From positions 1-50,827 of the forward strand of contig JAHENB010000022.1 in assembly GCA_024643345.1 (NCBI GenBank): a stretch of DNA of 50,827 nucleotides, written 5' to 3'. Both the position numbers and the translations under genes were made by a program. Positions 50,279 through 50,827 of the stretch are shown here, piece after piece. The first letter of the stretch is position 1. The number at the start of each line of letters is the position of its first letter. This stretch comes from Maribacter sp. (GTDB lineage Bacteria > Bacteroidota > Bacteroidia > Flavobacteriales > Flavobacteriaceae). The notes below the pieces were generated by a model. That model was given only the letters and a program-made list of their open reading frames with translations. It was not told the origin of the DNA and ran no database searches.

Positions 50279-50827
50279 TTATTTAACCACGAAGACCACA
50301 TTGATCAAGGAGTTGTAATCGGAAGGCGGGGCATCCACATTATATGTCATGACTCCTGTATCACTTATCAATACACCACTAAAGACCGTAGGATCATAAA
50401 AAGTTACATAGTAATATAACTCCGCTCTGGTATAGGTTGGTATGGCAGCAGGGGCACTGGTGCTTTTTGCCGATGAGGGCAAGGTCATGCCATACTGATC
50501 CAAATACTGCTGATAGAGGTCTATTGTAGCACCACTAACTACTACCGAAGCATCAACGGCAATGGAGGGTGGATAGAATATCCTTGCTGCCTTGGAGGTG
50601 ATCGGAGCAATTGCGTTGATGACTTCCTGGACATTATTTTCCAAAGTCGGCGACCCTATTCCCCCTTCGTCTACATCGATAGGTGTTCTTAAAAGAACCT
50701 CGTCGTCGTATTGATCGTCGGTTCCCACCAAGCTGGAAAGGTCGATGGTCTCCGAAGTCCCGTTCTCGATGCCGATGGTCAGGTCGGTGCCCGAAAGTCC
50801 AGATCCGCTAATGTTCTGGTCGTCGGT
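50279..50827 (-). CDS. Repeat-rich surface protein, C-terminal part (5' end off window)
   Basis: This frame is open through the right window edge, so only the last 182 residues are seen. It shows a repeat with a period of about 35 residues: TDDQNISGSGLSGTDLTIGI is followed by ENGTSETIDLSSLVGTDDQ. This is a unit typical of long flavobacterial surface proteins. The last 130 residues are not repetitive and end in LINVVFVVK without a recognisable sorting domain. The stop lies 27 bases from the gliding-type gene, so the three form one operon. Start and total length are unknown. Confidence 0.7.
   Translation of the reverse strand, partial: TDDQNISGSGLSGTDLTIGIENGTSETIDLSSLVGTDDQYDDEVLLRTPIDVDEGGIGSPTLENNVQEVINAIAPITSKAARIFYPPSIAVDASVVVSGATIDLYQQYLDQYGMTLPSSAKSTSAPAAIPTYTRAELYYYVTFYDPTVFSGVLISDTGVMTYNVDAPPSDYNSLINVVFVVK

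Overview
The window is chromosomal DNA of a marine-type member of the Flavobacteriaceae (phylum Bacteroidota), with GC content in the low to mid 40s by eye. This rests on family content: flavobacterial YidC and CTP synthase, the L28-L33-DUF4295-FtsY cluster, a type IX secretion/gliding pair (PorP/SprF plus a gliding-motility C-terminal domain protein), DUF2911, DUF4369, DUF5916 and DUF6249 proteins, a TonB-type beta-barrel receptor and an SPFH-Arc pair. Many upstream regions also carry the Bacteroidota promoter signature (-7 TAnnTTTG, sometimes with a -33 TTTG 19-20 bases upstream). I found no rRNA, tRNA, CRISPR array, prophage or insertion sequence. Most of the window is ordinary core genome.

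Layout. 0.2-4.2 kb (minus): yidC, pyrG and a DUF3820 protein. 4.3-6.4 kb (plus): a Tat-exported sugar-isomerase-like protein and a serine-hydrolase lipoprotein. 6.5-15.1 kb (minus): a long housekeeping block in transcription order recR, dihydrolipoyl acyltransferase E2, a Cys-cluster protein, a DnaQ-like exonuclease, a FAH hydrolase, an orphan Hpt protein, cinA, rpmB, rpmG, DUF4295, ftsY and a DUF2911 protein. 15.1-19.9 kb: a sodium:solute symporter, a CoA-binding protein, a structured leader-like region and a beta-barrel receptor. 20-23.1 kb (minus): fabH and a TetR-ABC1 kinase pair. 23.1-23.5 kb: a dense regulatory intergenic region. 23.5-29.4 kb: htpG, a myo-inositol oxygenase plus transporter operon, an ECF sigma factor with a membrane partner, and DUF6249.

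29.6-35.1 kb is a more variable stretch of regulators and small proteins: two AraC-type regulators, one translationally coupled to an AlkB-like dioxygenase, plus a cupin-like protein, a MOSC protein and a DoxX-like protein. 35.3-44.3 kb (plus): penicillin-binding protein 1A, SPFH protein with an Arc-type protein, a DUF5916 outer-membrane protein, a Cof-type phosphatase, a DUF819 permease and a DUF4369 lipoprotein. 44.3-47.1 kb (minus): a small helical protein, mannose-6-phosphate isomerase, and a tight idi-queD-bcp operon. 47.3-50.8 kb (minus): an operon running from a repeat-rich surface protein (cut by the window edge) through a type IX-sorted adhesin to PorP/SprF.

No large unknown multi-gene system is evident. 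The signals most worth a second look are non-coding or very small. They are a putative short RNA or attenuator with a strong promoter and TGTTTAA repeats upstream of the TetR-ABC1 kinase operon; a leader with a 20-residue ORF, terminator and enclosing inverted repeat upstream of the receptor gene; a small secreted-protein gene apparently broken by one base near 35.1 kb; and a small ORF between the SPFH and Arc-type genes. All functional links are inferred from family knowledge and gene order.
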